Source: Saturnia japonica (lineage: Eukaryota > Arthropoda > Insecta > Lepidoptera > Saturniidae). From it: 64,000 nucleotides of DNA. The position numbers were made by a program, and so were the translations under genes. The notes beneath the pieces are model-generated. The model was not told the origin of the DNA. It was given only the letters and a program-made list of their open reading frames with translations, and made no database searches. The stretch spans positions 6,882,001 to 6,946,000 of the forward strand of contig CM065309.1 in the NCBI GenBank assembly GCA_033032175.1, read 5' to 3'. This document shows, piece by piece, positions 1 through 12,387 of the stretch (position 1 is the first letter of the stretch; each line of letters begins with the position of its first letter).

Positions 1-600
1 AAAGCATAGTGCTACACCACTGCGGCACCGCATCCTAATACAAAATTATAATATTGAATAGTTAAATAAATATATGATTTTAATTTCATTTTGTAGTTTA
101 TGTCAACTACAAATACAAGGAAATATATGAATAAAAAGAAATATTGACATGATGGAGTAACAGGGCCATCTATGATCACAATAACACAGCTTCCGCTTAA
201 TGACATTATTTGTAGTCAAAACATGTGTCGGCGCACGAAGGTAGTCTAAAAACAAATGTTTTAAATCTACCGCTACTCGCCCGCGTAACCATCGTTCTCT
301 CCAGAGGGGACGGGCAGTCAACTTCGCTCCCGCATACCCCCCACGTCCACCCTCTCCAGCGGCAACCCAAGCCTAGGTCCGTTCCTCGGTGTGAAGCCCT
401 TGGGTTAGGCAGCCGCCCGCGCGATACAAGTCACACTATACGTGCAAAATTTAGCTACCAGTATACAACATTACATACGTATGAAATACACACGTGCACA
501 CCACACAGGTACACGGGTTCTGTAAGGGACCTTTTTTTTTCTTTGTTTTCGCTAGTTAGTGTAGAAATACTTTCAAATCACTAAATACACATACAAATGG
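1..600. other. No gene recognised; possible 5' end of LINE
   Basis: Mixed AT-rich sequence with a GC-richer patch at about 290-420. Short open frames exist on both strands but none has recognisable protein features. The GC-richer part could be the 5' untranslated region of the LINE that starts being recognisable near 620, but this is a guess from position only. Confidence 0.3.
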
Positions 601-619
601 TTCCTTCCTCCTCCCAGGC

Positions 620-1719
620 AAGATACAGTGTGGGGCATGTAACAAACACTTATAAGGGAAAACGGGTGGCGATGGCGAAGTCGTTGTATGTTCAAAGTGT
701 TCTGCAAAATACTATACTATTTGCCTAAAACTAACTCGAGAGGACAGCAAGTTGCCCAGATCGAATACCAACAAATACGTGTGCCTGATCTGCAAAGTAA
801 ACAGCACAGTATTAAAAAAAGACGACAGCCCAGGCCACAACTCTTCGACGCCAACAACAATCCGGCTCAACATTGAATGAAGTTCAAGAACGCGTGTCAA
901 TGGATTTCATCAACTCTGCTCAGAACTTGGCATCTATGAATGTCCCCAGTGAGGTGTTATCGTCATTCACCATAACCCTCCAGTAAATGCAGTGCGCTTT
1001 TGAAACTATGAACCAGGAGATGACCAATTTCACAGCAGCACTCAATAACACAACAGAGGACGTCGCTGTGTTTCGTAAGGAAATTTCAGAGATGAAAGGA
1101 CAGCTAAAAGAGCTCCATTTCTATAAATCCGAAGTGAAAAACATACACGCCGAGGTAATCGAGCTGCGCAAGGAACTTGATGCCAAAGAGCAACGACACC
1201 TACTGAAAAACGTTGAAATAACTGGCATAACTAAATTCAACGGCGAAAACATGCACCAAATAGTGAACGTCCTTTGTAATAAATTAAGTATTCAACTAGA
1301 CCCTAGAGACGTCGACGATGTGCGGTGCATCGGGCTTCGCGGCGGCGGCGCAGGCGGCGTATAGCAGCCACGCCCGGTCGTGCTGACGCTGACGCTCCGA
1401 GCCCCGCGCGACCAGATCCTACGCGCCGCCAGAGTGCGCCACGGGCTAACAACCGACATACTGCAGAATCCCGGGAATTCTCGCCGAGTGTATATAAACG
1501 AACATCTCACCAAAACAAACAGAAGTACTGTTTAGTGAAGCTCGACCAGCAGGGGCCGAGCTCAGGTTTAAGTTTGTTTGGACCTCGAATGGATCCATCT
1601 ACATGCGTCGTACTGAGACAAGTTCGGTGGTCCGGATTACATTGGAGGCAATTTTGGAAAAACTTCGCGAAGACCCTGCTCCTAAAATTCAGTCTCATTC
1701 ATTTCGTGACATCACCGAT
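620..1719 (+). mobile_element. LINE ORF1 relic (PHD finger, coiled coil, FP-C-like domain)
   Basis: First open frame of a decayed non-LTR retrotransposon. A PHD-like cysteine cluster is readable at about 620-810 (CGAC, then CSKCSAKYY, then CLICK), interrupted by a stop. A heptad-rich coiled coil follows at 987-1200. From about 1200 to the TGA at 1717-1719 the sequence matches, across frame changes, the nucleic-acid-binding C-terminal domain seen in many insect LINE ORF1 proteins (motifs YINEHLTK and FVWTSNGSIYMRR). ORF1 normally binds element RNA. This copy has several frame breaks and is not expected to work. The PHD plus coiled coil plus FP-C order suggests a CR1/Jockey-group LINE. The clade is not proven. 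ORF2 of the same copy resumes after the inserted rosa transposon. Confidence 0.7.
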
Positions 1720-1964
1720 TGAAGGTATATATATATTTATCTTACTCATTATAGAAGCTTTGTCGGTGAGGCTTCCTATGATTCCTATTGTTTCTGATAA
1801 TATATACTTTATCCTAGATTTATATGTAAACACAAGCTCTTTGTCACTATATGGATATCACGTTCTAGTCAAGGAATCTTTTACATTAAGTCTAATTGGG
1901 TTACTTAGCAACTATACATGTGCCCCTAATATTCATTCAATTTTAATCGTTTTGAACACAAATA

Positions 1965-1996
1965 CAAGGTGTCCAGAAAGGGTATCGGGTATTTGT
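1965..1996 (+). repeat. Left terminal inverted repeat of rosa element
   Basis: Begins CAAGGTGTCCAGAAAGGG and is an exact reverse complement of 3236-3267. A TA dinucleotide stands immediately outside. Confidence 0.95.
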
Positions 1997-2080
1997 TTTC
2001 ACGCCATATTCGAAACATGGCGTCTAAAGGGTGCGGGGAGGAGTTCGTGGCGTCCGCCATTTTGTGGAGTTTTAGTCACG

Positions 2081-3160
2081 ATGGAACAGTACTCGGGGAC
2101 GCATCGCGCATTTTGCGTACGAGCGTATTATCGTAATGGTGATTCAATAGTGACTGCTCAACGTCTCTATCGTGCGGAATATCGTACACGCCACGCGCCA
2201 AGTGACGATAGCATTAGGAAATGGATCAGGATGTTCGAGAATACAGGTGCGACAGTTAAAATTCAAAACTCTGGTCGTCCTCGTTCAGTTCGCGATGAAG
2301 AAACAATTGAAGAAGTTGAGGCGTCGGTTCGTCAAAATCCGTCTTTATCCATCCGAAAGCGAAGCCAAGCGTTGAACATCAAAAAATCATCTTTACATTC
2401 GATTTTAAAGAAAGACTTACATCTAAAAGCCTATAAAATTCAATTGGTTCAAGAATTGAAGCATACGGACTATGCTAATCGACTGAATTTTGCGAACGAA
2501 ATGCTGCAGCGATTTAACAACTTTAACAACATACTGTTCAGTGACGAAGCAAATTTTCACCTGAATGGTCATGTTATTAAGCAGAATTATCGGTACTGGG
2601 CAGTGGAGAATCCGAGACGAAAGCATGAACGACCCCTGCATAGCCCAAAGGTCGTTGTTTGGGCCGCTATGTCTGCTAAAGGCATAATTGGTCCTTATTT
2701 TCATGAAGATCAACGAGGCCGAGCAATTAATGTGAATAGTGACCGTTATTGCGATATGTTGCGAAATTTTTTGGTCCCAGAGTTGCAGGAGTTTGCAGGT
2801 TTCAACTCAATAACGTGGTTCCAGCAAGATGGGGCCACTTGCCATACCTCAAATGACTCAATGGAAGTTGTTAACGAATTATTCCCTAATAAAGTCATTT
2901 CGCGAAGGGGTAACATCAACTGGCCTCCCAGAAGCCCCGACCTTAGCCCGCTTGACTATTTTGCATGGGGATACCTTAAAAGTAAGGTTTATCAAAACAA
3001 TCCGACGAATCTAACCCAGTTAAAGCAAAACATCAGGTCAGAAATGGCAGTAATATCGATAGCTATGTGTCAACGTGTTGTCGCCAATCTTCGTTTCCGT
3101 TTAGAAGAGTGCCAGCAACGTAACGGTCATCATTTGGATAACATCATCTTTTCCAAATAA
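2081..3160 (+). CDS. Rosa-family transposase
   Basis: A 359-residue cut-and-paste transposase acting on the flanking 32-bp inverted repeats. I chose the ATG at 2081 because it lies inside the transposon and gives the usual family N-terminus; the frame is open far upstream, but that sequence belongs to the host LINE. An N-terminal helix-turn-helix region covers about residues 1-115 (motif GRPRSVRDEE near 65-75). The catalytic triad is visible: Asp in LFSDEANFHLNG, Asp in WFQQDGATCH, and Asp in PRSPDLSPLDY. Exactly 41 residues separate the second and third Asp, which is the DD41D spacing of the rosa family (known for that family; assignment is by spacing and overall resemblance). No frameshift or stop. 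It should act in the nucleus of the insect cell. Confidence 0.93.
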   Translation: MEQYSGTHRAFCVRAYYRNGDSIVTAQRLYRAEYRTRHAPSDDSIRKWIRMFENTGATVKIQNSGRPRSVRDEETIEEVEASVRQNPSLSIRKRSQALNIKKSSLHSILKKDLHLKAYKIQLVQELKHTDYANRLNFANEMLQRFNNFNNILFSDEANFHLNGHVIKQNYRYWAVENPRRKHERPLHSPKVVVWAAMSAKGIIGPYFHEDQRGRAINVNSDRYCDMLRNFLVPELQEFAGFNSITWFQQDGATCHTSNDSMEVVNELFPNKVISRRGNINWPPRSPDLSPLDYFAWGYLKSKVYQNNPTNLTQLKQNIRSEMAVISIAMCQRVVANLRFRLEECQQRNGHHLDNIIFSK

Positions 3161-3235
3161 TTCTCCAATTCATATGCTAATAATAAACAATAAACTTTTT
3201 TATTGCATACAAATATTTTTTGTTTCATTGAACTT

Positions 3236-3267
3236 ACAAATACCCGATACCCTTTCTGGACACCTTG
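3236..3267 (-). repeat. Right terminal inverted repeat of rosa element
   Basis: Exact inverted copy of 1965-1996, ending CTTTCTGGACACCTTG, followed by the TA duplication. Confidence 0.95.
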
Positions 3268-3534
3268 TACAATAGCAAGAAAATCGATTCACAATTTATG
3301 CCCCGGGTTTATACTTAGTAGCTCATGGCAGTCCAATGAAAACTTAAAAACAAATGCTAAAGTGTCAATGTTAGATCATAATAATTGTAGTTTACAGTCT
3401 AAGTTACTTCATAACCTTGTCAAGATAGTTCAATCTTTGTCATACATTTTTATTTTAACTGCACGCTTACCTAACAGTGAACGCTTCATGTTCATTTCCA
3501 ATACAATCTTTCTTCTTCTTCTAAAATGAACAGT

Positions 3535-5300
3535 GCAGAAGTGGCAGACGATATTGACTCTGGTTTTTAAACAAAAGAGTAATTTTAAACTTTTAACCTA
3601 CAATATTCGCAGCATTGATAAAAACTTTGATTTCTTCTTATTAAACCTGCATAGAACATAGGTGGACTTTGATATTTTAGTTTTCACTGAATGTAGACTA
3701 CAAGATACTTTATCAATAGAAGAAATTCCTGGCTATTGCTTGTACTATACTATACATAACATAAACCAAAACGGCGGTATGATTGTGTATTTTAGAGACC
3801 ATTGGAAAGCAAATGTATCAGAACCCTTATTCAATGAAGCGTGCTGCCTACTGGTGGATATTTCGAACCTGATTACAATTCTCAGTTTTTATAGATCTCC
3901 CTCCTTCACTACAACAAACTTCCTTTTAGAACTAGAGACAACACTAAACACACTCAACTCTGTGAATTAATTTATAATTGCTGGGGATATAAACATATAC
4001 ATTCTCTCCTCCCATAACCAGCACGTTAATGTCTTTCGTCGTTTTTGTCTTCCTGCAGAAAACATATAAGACATAAGACATATGCAACATGAAAAAGCAG
4101 AACACTCAACCCATCCAACTCATGTCATCAGAAGAGTCTTTAAATAACTGTAATATTTTGTTCTCATCTGTCACCCAAAAATTAGCTGGTCTTATCCTTG
4201 CACAAACTGAGGAATCGGAAGAAAGTCTGGCCAGTAAATCACATGAAAGCCATTGCACAGATAGGTCTTTTTTTATGCAGCCGACGGAATTTAAAGAAAT
4301 TGAGATCATTATCATGCAGCTAAAACTTGATAGCGCATCGGGCCTTGACGAAATAAGCAAAAAACTTTGTCATAAAACCCATCACTCATATTTTCAATCA
4401 TAGATTGAATTCCGGCTACTTTCCGGGGGTCTGGAAGGTAGAATCTGTCACCCCTATTCACAAAGATGAACCTAAAGACATTCCCAGAAACTACAGACCA
4501 ATAATGCGCTTTTTCCAAAATTCTAGAAAAACTTGTCAACACACGTCTTGTGAAGTTCCTGGAGGATTTCAGTCTTTTATCTGACAGACAATTCGGATTT
4601 AGGCAGAACCGATCCACGGAAGATGCTACCTCACTTTTGGTTAACCTTATTTCCTCTTATTTAGACAGTAATTCCAGTTGTATAGGCGTATTCTTAGATC
4701 TGGCCAAAGTTTTTGACACTGTGTCGATCCCAATTCTACTTCAAAAACTGGAAACTTAGGCATTTTGGGTGTTCTGTTGCTGTGGTTCCAAACTTATCTC
4801 TCTGGGAAGTCACAACTTGTTAGGGTTGGTTCATACAAAAGTGCTACAGAACTAACATAATTTGGAGTGCTAAAGGGTAGTATTCTTTGCCCCACCCTTT
4901 TCATTATCTATATGAATGACATCATGAAGCTCCAAATTCATAACGCCGAAATTATTTGTTATGCTGATGACACAGTGATACTTTTTAATGGGAAGAACTG
5001 GTAAATTACAGTTGAAATAACAAAAAAGGCGCGAAAATGGCATCAGACTGGTCCCGTGCTAATCAATTGACCTTCAACAGTAAAAAAACTAAATTACTCT
5101 GTTTCCATAAAACCGCCTCGTAGAAAACATCTTTTATTCCCGTTATAAGAATTTGTTCCTGTAAAAAACTACCCTACCAATCCCTGTAACTGTAACACCA
5201 TTCAGCGCATTGACGTAATCAGGTACCTAGGTTTGTTGCTAGACGATAAATTGCGTTTCAATGATCACATTCACAAGCTCTCTACTAGGATTTGAAAAAA
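3535..5300 (+). mobile_element. LINE ORF2 relic (endonuclease and reverse transcriptase)
   Basis: Second half of the LINE whose ORF1 lies at 620-1719. An endonuclease segment is readable at about 3590-4000 (TYNIRS, FTECR, AGDINI). The reverse transcriptase segment runs from about 4300 to 5300: DSASGLDEISKKL, YRPI, QFGFRQNRSTEDA, the active-site-adjacent FLDLAKVFDTV, and YADDTVILFNG near 4957. Numerous stops and frame changes show it is dead. Its age contrasts with the rosa element that interrupts it. It probably belongs to the CR1/Jockey group. Confidence 0.8.
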
Positions 5301-5339
5301 AATATTTTTTTTTAAACTCCGCAACTGTGCTGATAGCAC

Positions 5340-6025
5340 ATTTTTTTTTTATCGTGGGGATATCCTGCTCGTATATGCTGTATCGCTAATCTCAGGAACT
5401 ACTGGTTCGAATGAAAAAAATTGTTTTAGTGTTGGATAGCCCATTTATCGAGGAAGACTATAGATTATATAACATCACGCTACGACTAATAGGAGCGGAG
5501 CATCAATGAAAACTGTTGCAAAAACGGGGAAAATTTATAGCTTTTGAGAGCTTCCACTGCATGCGCTGCGTGAATGGTTAAAATTATGTAACAATCATGT
5601 GTGACGAAATTATTTCTTTTAAAATGTTCTAAAAAAAGTCCGCGACAGCACATGGCTTCCTTTAAGGTTTACTCAACATAACCTTTTTTATGGTAACGTA
5701 TGTTCTAAAATAATGAATTATTTGCGAAATGTTATTATATAATGGTGTTAATCCTTATCAAAATAAATACATTATTCATCAAAAGTATTCAATTTTGAAC
5801 AAAATTGCCCTTTACAGTAATTGATTTAAATGAATATCTTAGGAGATATAACAGTTTTAAAATAACCTGGCAGCAAAATAATGATCAAGTATCGTGATCG
5901 CATTTTTATTATGCAGAATAATGTGGGAGGCAGGCGGTACCTTTTATACAGTGCCTACGACCTACTCTCTATAACTTTCTCTCTCTCTCTTATATGACGC
6001 AGATGAAGTTGCGCGGGTCAGCTAG
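5340..6025 (+). mobile_element. Non-autonomous Helitron-like element, 3' end at 6025
   Basis: Non-coding sequence with the conserved body of lepidopteran Helitrons (GTTGGATAGCCCATTTATCG near 5430; CAATAGGAGCGGAGCAT-like near 5490) and a typical 3' terminus, GATGAAGTTGCGCGGG then a CTAG end at 6022-6025 followed by T. The 5' end was not fixed. Helitrons transpose by rolling-circle replication using a helicase supplied in trans; no helicase gene is here. Confidence 0.65.
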
Positions 6026-6115
6026 TATAGAATAAAATCGCTAACTATTTTTACAAATTTTATTTATTCATAGAATTTGTTGTTGTTACTATAGAGTAAC
6101 AAATTCAAATAGTAA

Positions 6116-7651
6116 TGAAGCTGGACAAATAATTAAGAACGATTTATGAAACTGCTCGAGAGTTGTTTTATATGAAACTTAGATTAAATAAATCACATTA
6201 ATGTGAAGTGCGTAAAGACAAAAAATCAATTTAATACATTTTGGAGTAAAATTAATAGTTATTAACATGACCACGGCTTTTAATTACTGCTTTACATCGG
6301 CGAAGCATTGAATCTATCAATTTTTGACATTTTGCAAAAGAGATAGAATTCCATTCTTCTAAGAAAACGTCGTACAGGTCTATTAAATTGCCACACTATC
6401 GATTTGAAACCTTTTTCTTGACTACGCACCAAAGATGATCTATTGGATTTAGATCTGGGATATTAGCTGGTCAATCTAAGATAGAAACTGATTGCAATGT
6501 GAGAAATTCCTTAACGGTAAGTGCTATATGCTTTGGATCATTGTCGTGCTGGAATGTCCAAATAATCGTAAGCACGTCTTCAGCATAAGTTAACATTATT
6601 TCTTCCAGTGTATTTTTGTATTGGAATTGATTCATGTTCCCTTGTATAAGCTTAATAGGTCCACCATGTCAACCATGTCCAGAAAAGCACGCCCAAATTT
6701 TCATATTTTCTCCACCATGCTTTAATGTTACTTTTGTTTACTTAGGTTCGAATACTTTATTCTGAGGGCGTCGTACATATCGTTTTCCATCAGAACATAC
6801 CCTGTTTATTTTTGTGTCGTCATAAAAAAGAACATTTTCCACTGTCTAACTGACTGTAGTTTTCATACCTATTTGCAAATGTAAGCCGGGCTTGCCTATG
6901 GCATCGTTTCAACATGGACACCTTTCTTGCTATCCTTCCGTGCAACTATTCATCTACCGAACGCCTTCAAATAGTTGGTGCCGAGATTGCTAAAGGGTTA
7001 TTTTCACCAAAATATTATTTTCTTAGCTTATTATAAAAGAACTTTATTTTGCCAAACTAACGATATTACGATCTTCTTTACGAGATGAATTTGTCTGTTT
7101 AGATGCACGCGAAACATTTGAAGGAGTTTCATACGTGGCAAAATGCTTCAGAGCGCGGAAAACCATCGTTTTTGAGCATTGCAGATGGTCGACTATATTT
7201 TTATACGACCAATTCTTCTCACAAAGTTTTATTATTACTTCCCTTGTAGATTTATTACAATATTTATTTTTCCCCATTGTTTTCATATGAAACTATCACC
7301 TTTAAGACTTTTACAGCACTAAATGGCAAAATTAAACGAATAGTGACCAACAACCACAGAGCCCCAGAGTGTTCTCTATTTAAATTTAAATATAAACATA
7401 AACTATTCAGCGTTATTAAATATTTTACCAGCCAGTAAGTAGTAATACTAGGTTCAGATCTAATGTATAGTAATGTAAAGTTTATTTATTTATTTTATAG
7501 CCAATCATGTGTATCGACGAAAGTACTGCTAGTATGGAAAAGTTTTGCGATACCGAGAGAAATACAAAAAAATACATGCAATTAGTTATACTTGTTAGTT
7601 TGATAAAATCTTCCCTTTAAATAAGTGTTCTTAATTATATGACCACCACTG
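6116..7651 (-). mobile_element. Decayed Tc1-like transposon
   Basis: The right end (7651 inward on the minus strand) reads CAGTGGTGGTCATATAATTA, a classic Tc1-type terminus, followed outside by TA. A mutated inverted copy sits at about 6116-6145. The transposase relic lies between them. The overall 1.54 kb is the expected size for Tc1. Confidence 0.75.
6250..7286 (-). pseudogene. Tc1-like transposase relic
   Basis: The 80-residue N-terminus (7286-7044) is open and has the paired helix-turn-helix of Tc1 transposases (KLCEKNWSYKNIVDHLQCSK, then an EDRNIVSLAK motif). Downstream, in shifted frames on the minus strand, the catalytic segment is still visible near 6420-6480 (DWPANIPDLNPIDHLW). Here Asp stands where Tc1 proteins normally have the third catalytic Glu. 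Multiple frameshifts rule out function. Confidence 0.75.
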
Positions 7652-7653
7652 TA

Positions 7654-8560
7654 TACATATTATAACAATGATAATCGTTTCCAAGGTGACGTATCATACA
7701 ATTTACTTACTGTGATTCGCTAAAAAGTTTTTCAATTACATTTGTTGATAATTTTCGATAACACCATTTCATTTACTGGGTCGCGTAAAAAAATTTTTAC
7801 TACTGTTATTGCTGCTCCATCCCTGAAGAATAATATGGTAGTTATGTCTAGAAAATATAAGTTTTTAGGAATTTAAATCTAAGCTAAATAATTACCTAAT
7901 AATATGTTAGTAAATTATAAATTAAATCATCTAAACAAGAGCTATTTAGTATATAAATAGTCATCACTTAAAGTTGTTTTTGTATACCTACTTCATATTT
8001 AATTTTTTGAAACCCAGGGATAGTGAATATTCGAATATTAAGAACGAGTATTTTAAGCATTGCAAAATTATAAAGTCCTAACCTTACTTGGTGAATTGAA
8101 TAAAACTATTTTCGGCGACAATCAAACATACAATATCACTGTGAAGAACGGTATTAAATGAAATAAATTTATTTAATAAAATAAAAGTAATAAGTAAGTA
8201 GTAAGTAAAGATATTAAAAGTATTCCTTAATATTGAAAACTCTACACGATTATGTTATTATATGATATCAAGTTCAAATCAAAAATAATAATTTAATTTT
8301 GAATACTTGATGTATCACAATACTACTGTAGCATGATATATGAAACGCCTCTTTGGGACACTGAAAAGATTAAGGAATGACAGCGTTTTCAATTAAGCGT
8401 TATTTTTTGTTTCTACATGGTTCTTTGAATAACACTAATTTTTATTAAGCAAATGTTCTGGCCTTTTTTGTGATTTGATTTTATTGAACACCTCAAACTA
8501 CTAAACAATTATTATGTACTGGTATGGACTATCTCTCATGCACCAGTAAATAAAAGAAAA
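7654..8560. other. No feature recognised
   Basis: AT-rich sequence between the Tc1 relic and the 3' end of serpin A. I saw no open frame or repeat boundary here. Confidence 0.4.
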
Positions 8561-8719
8561 ATTCAGTGCCAAATAAGTTTATTTTAATATTTATTTTGAT
8601 TTTCTACATTAATAATGTTTGTTACATTTCATGTAAGTAATATATTTTGGGTGATGTTTATAACCAGTGGACGTCTTTCGGCGGGCTGGATTGATGGTTT
8701 AGTATATATTATTTTGTTT
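8560..8719 (-). other. Serpin A terminal exon and polyadenylation region
   Basis: An acceptor TTTTTCAG ends at 8720. Only eleven coding bases follow, adding KTK after the KP at the end of exon 9, then a stop at 8711-8709. AATAAA occurs on the minus strand at 8595-8590 and 8583-8578. The segment around 8550-8590 matches 40305-40345 at the end of serpin B. Confidence 0.7.
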
Positions 8720-9401
8720 CTGAAAAATTAATTATTTTTAATTACATGATTTTGGTCCATGATTGGTACATGATTTTGATCTCCACTGTTAAAGGTCGGT
8801 GGTTTGAATATAGATTATCAAGCATTCGGAACCCAACACTTTAATTTAGTTCGATTGAGAATTGAGAATGAAAAATTGATATCTTTTAGGTGTACTCAAA
8901 TTTTAGAGACATCCATTGGCAAATAGTATGGCTATAATTATGGTATATTATCAACTGACCCTTTTCTGAAGAAAGACTATAATTAAGAATAACAGCTATA
9001 ATATGCAAAACACGAAACGGTTGAAAAGACTTTGTTTGATAAATAGTTTAAGCGCATGTTATATAGATTTAACTGAAAATTAATCAGTGTTTCCTTAATT
9101 AATTTAATCCTTGTTAACAGTCGCGAAAATGAAAGTACGAATTCAGTTCCTCTCTTACCTCACTCGCTTAGTATACAATTACGCGAGAGTTTGTAAATGT
9201 CTGGGATTGAAATATTGGAATAATAAATAATTTATAAAACAGAAATTACGCAAAATGTTATCTTACTTGGTTTGTAGACCGCCCCAGCAAAAACTTGTGT
9301 GTCAAGAGGACATATTATATAAAAACTGAAAGGTGTATTGACCTCTACGCTTATTACATCAGAGTCAGAGTATTCGTCGTCTGAGATTTCTGGAACCCCT
9401 T

Positions 9402-12387
9402 CTGAAAGTATTAAATTTAATTATAACACTGCATCATGTGAACGAGATCTCTAGGAAGCAAATTCAGTTATATGGACTTCAAACCACAATAACCACAATG
9501 CCTGAAAACCAAGAACTTTTATCAATGTATTTTACCCATCCTCATGTACCATACCGATACATTATTTTTTTACAGAAGGTAATAAATAAATAGAGTTAAA
9601 TTTGCATAAAAGGGCTTTTAGCGAGTCATGTCATGTGTCCAGTGGATTATAGGCCAAATTTAGAAGTAAGCGGGGCTTTCAGTTAGACGACAAGACACGA
9701 AGACAAAAATGGACGATGGACCAAAGCAGTTTTAGAATGATCACTAGCATCATATCCCTAGAAGTTACAGCAAGGCTAGCTAGTAATCTGTAAGTAAGAG
9801 TGGAGTAAAATCGTGATTGATAGTGTGAGAGAGTCCTTTATTATCTGTGTGGTACTAGCAAATGTACTATAATTACAGATATTACCTAAAAATTTGCCTA
9901 AAAAGAGATTGCTATTATGCGATAAAGCAGCGTAAAGGTCGTCACTCACTTATCAACCCGGCGTGGCGCCTGACCAGCACCGCCTGCTGGCCTGGCGTGC
10001 CGCGTGGCCAACTACTCAACATCGCATGTCAAGGAATTTACTAGTAGTGTGTACGTAGTGTCGTGCCGCCGCGCCACACAGTCGTTTGAGGTTTGCAAAA
10101 TGGGGACAAAAAAAGTTGTAATTTAGATCTGTTTTTTTCTATATGATAAAAATCATAATTCAAACCACTTTTATTCTTAGACAAATTTCGATAAAGACAA
10201 TATAATTACAACCAATTAAGACATTTTGCAAAATCTTTTGATTAATTCGGATTCATACATCTCCCCTAATAGAGCTAATTTTTTTAAGTTAATTCTTAAT
10301 ACGTTATTTCCTGAAGAAGTTCAATTGCTGTAGAAAGACCAAAAGATCCAGACTTCGAAGAACAGGAGTTGTTGATAATGAATTCTGAAAACATTTGAGG
10401 TTTTATACTATGACGTTTGTTGTTACACTACTAGATTTCATTCCATGGTATCTTTTAGAACTATATCAAAAACAGCTCTTCTCAAAGCTACACATTATTT
10501 TACTTTCTATTTTTAAACATTGTCTACAACATAAGAATTAAAAACATTTCCAAAACGTTTTTGTTTAAAAAAAGAGAGTCCTGCGAAATACCCTTTTTCT
10601 CAAAATATTAACTACATCGAAAATAAGTCTCAGAAAAGAGTTGTTAGTCTAGTGATTACCAATGCAAATAATATAATGAAGTAAGGTACTAATAAATTTG
10701 AGAAAAACACAGTAAAAAAATGTAAATGTGTCGCATGGCAGCAACCGAGTGCACTTGTTTCGTTTTATTCAGAGTTCACAGTAGCCTAATAGCCTAATAC
10801 AATAGTATATCAAATAAATGTTACAAAATTAAAATAAAATCTAAATAATAAATTTGATTCAATGGTCAAAAATAATAATTGTGTTTAGGATTTTGTATTG
10901 TTATAAGTTGCTATGTTCAAAGTTAGTAATCCGGTTGTTAAAAATCTAGTAGAAATTCCGATTAATCTTTGTGATATATAATGACAAAATACAACCCATA
11001 ATTTATTACTTTTTTAAACTTTTTTTGGAAAACTCGTGCTGCAGTAGATGAAAGCACATGTGTATTAGTAATTAGGATTCAGAATATATTTCTTGTTAGT
11101 ATACATATATCTGAGGCTGCTCAATTGAAATCGTTATAAGAGAAAAAAAAAAAAAAACTGCACTTTGCTCAACCGTAGATAAAAGTAATCTTTTTCTTTC
11201 TCAAAAACTATTGACTACCGAAACTTATTAACAAAAGTTGTTAGGCTAGTAATGCGCAATCCAAATAAAAACAAATCGAATCGAATCGAATACTAGTGAC
11301 TATCGATTTATCTTAGAATAAAAGTCGTTTGAATTGTGATTTTTTACCCTATACAAAAATCAAATCGAAATTCCGACTTCGATGTCTATGTTCCTATTTT
11401 TCAAATCTTGACCTACTATGCGCTGCGCAAACGATGCATCGCCCTTGCGTTAAACACTCGCGGTCCACTCGGGACCGGTGCGTTGTCAACTCAAACCCAC
11501 TCGCCGTCAGTATAAGAACTCATTGCGTGCGAGTCCATACGGTAACGTTACAGAGTTGATAAATGAGTGCATATACAAGGAATTTCTTATATAAAAATCT
11601 CAACCACACCAGGCGATATAGTGCTGATCGGTTACCAGGTTAATATGGGAGTGAAGGCCTTTACTGTGTACGAAAAGAGTAAATTTATTTGGACAACTGT
11701 ATTTAAATATATATATAGTGTATTAGTAATTTTAAAAGTTTCAAACTCTGTAATAAATGCTTAGAGACTAAGAATATTAAATAATATCTCAAAGGTTTTT
11801 GCACCCATAACGATGATGACTTTAGGTAAATATTCTACATATATTTGTCAGTCGTTGTTTTTTTTCTTATGTACTTAGCATAAGGTCATGTCACGGCAAA
11901 GTGAAGGCACTGTACCTGATGGTAAGGCACAGTGCAATCCAACAACATCGACGACAACCGAGGGATCTACAATTCATCACCATTCGTCACTGTCATACCA
12001 GTCTGCTCAAATGTATTTTCAAAATATGTTTGAACCCCATGTTGTATGACGGCTTTCATACATACACTGGGTATAAAAAGAAATAACGAGGACAAAGTTC
12101 GATATTTAGTATTTTCATCGCATAGCAGTCACCAGTCTCTTTGAGTTTGATCGTTCTTAACACCAAGCATAGTATAGTCACTCTACTAAACAACTAAAAA
12201 ATTGAAAAAGTAAAAAAAACATAGTAACAACCAGCTTTAAATTCTAGAATAATTAATATTTTGACCATTATATATATTGAAAATAACAACGTATTTCGAT
12301 CACAACAATATTATGTTTAACGCAACCTATCTTAGAGAGTAATGTGCTATAATCAAAGATCAGCAACATAGAAATATTTATACAAAC
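9402..12387. other. Serpin A intron 8: repeat-like, unassigned
   Basis: AT-rich intron with two GC-richer patches (about 9935-10090 and 11430-11560). Two diverged related blocks occur at about 10580-10690 and 11180-11270, sharing CTCAAAA..TATT and GTTGTTAG.CTAGT. The part at 9480-9800 resembles 41275-41640 in the corresponding intron of serpin B. Small open frames here have no recognisable domain. Confidence 0.45.

Larger units (their letters stand above)
1965..3267 (+). mobile_element. Intact rosa-type (DD41D) Tc1/mariner transposon
   Basis: A complete 1303-bp DNA transposon. The ends are a perfect 32-bp inverted repeat (1965-1996 and 3236-3267) flanked by a TA target duplication at 1963-1964 and 3268-3269. 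It carries one uninterrupted transposase frame (2081-3160). It is inserted in the spacer between ORF1 and ORF2 of a much more decayed LINE, so it arrived later. The perfect repeats and the intact gene make it a candidate for a currently mobile copy. Confidence 0.93.

Noticed and set aside
225..584. 119-codon frame as a host protein
   Set aside because: Low-complexity composition and no family resemblance; probably non-coding.
1325..2080. N-terminal extension of 252 codons on the rosa transposase frame
   Set aside because: The frame is open upstream by chance, but the sequence before 1965 belongs to the host LINE and the transposon TIR lies inside it.
9232..9266. Serpin A C-terminal extension ITFCVISVL read through exon 9
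   Set aside because: A GTAAGA donor at the same site in both paralogues and a TTTTTCAG acceptor downstream fit a spliced end better.
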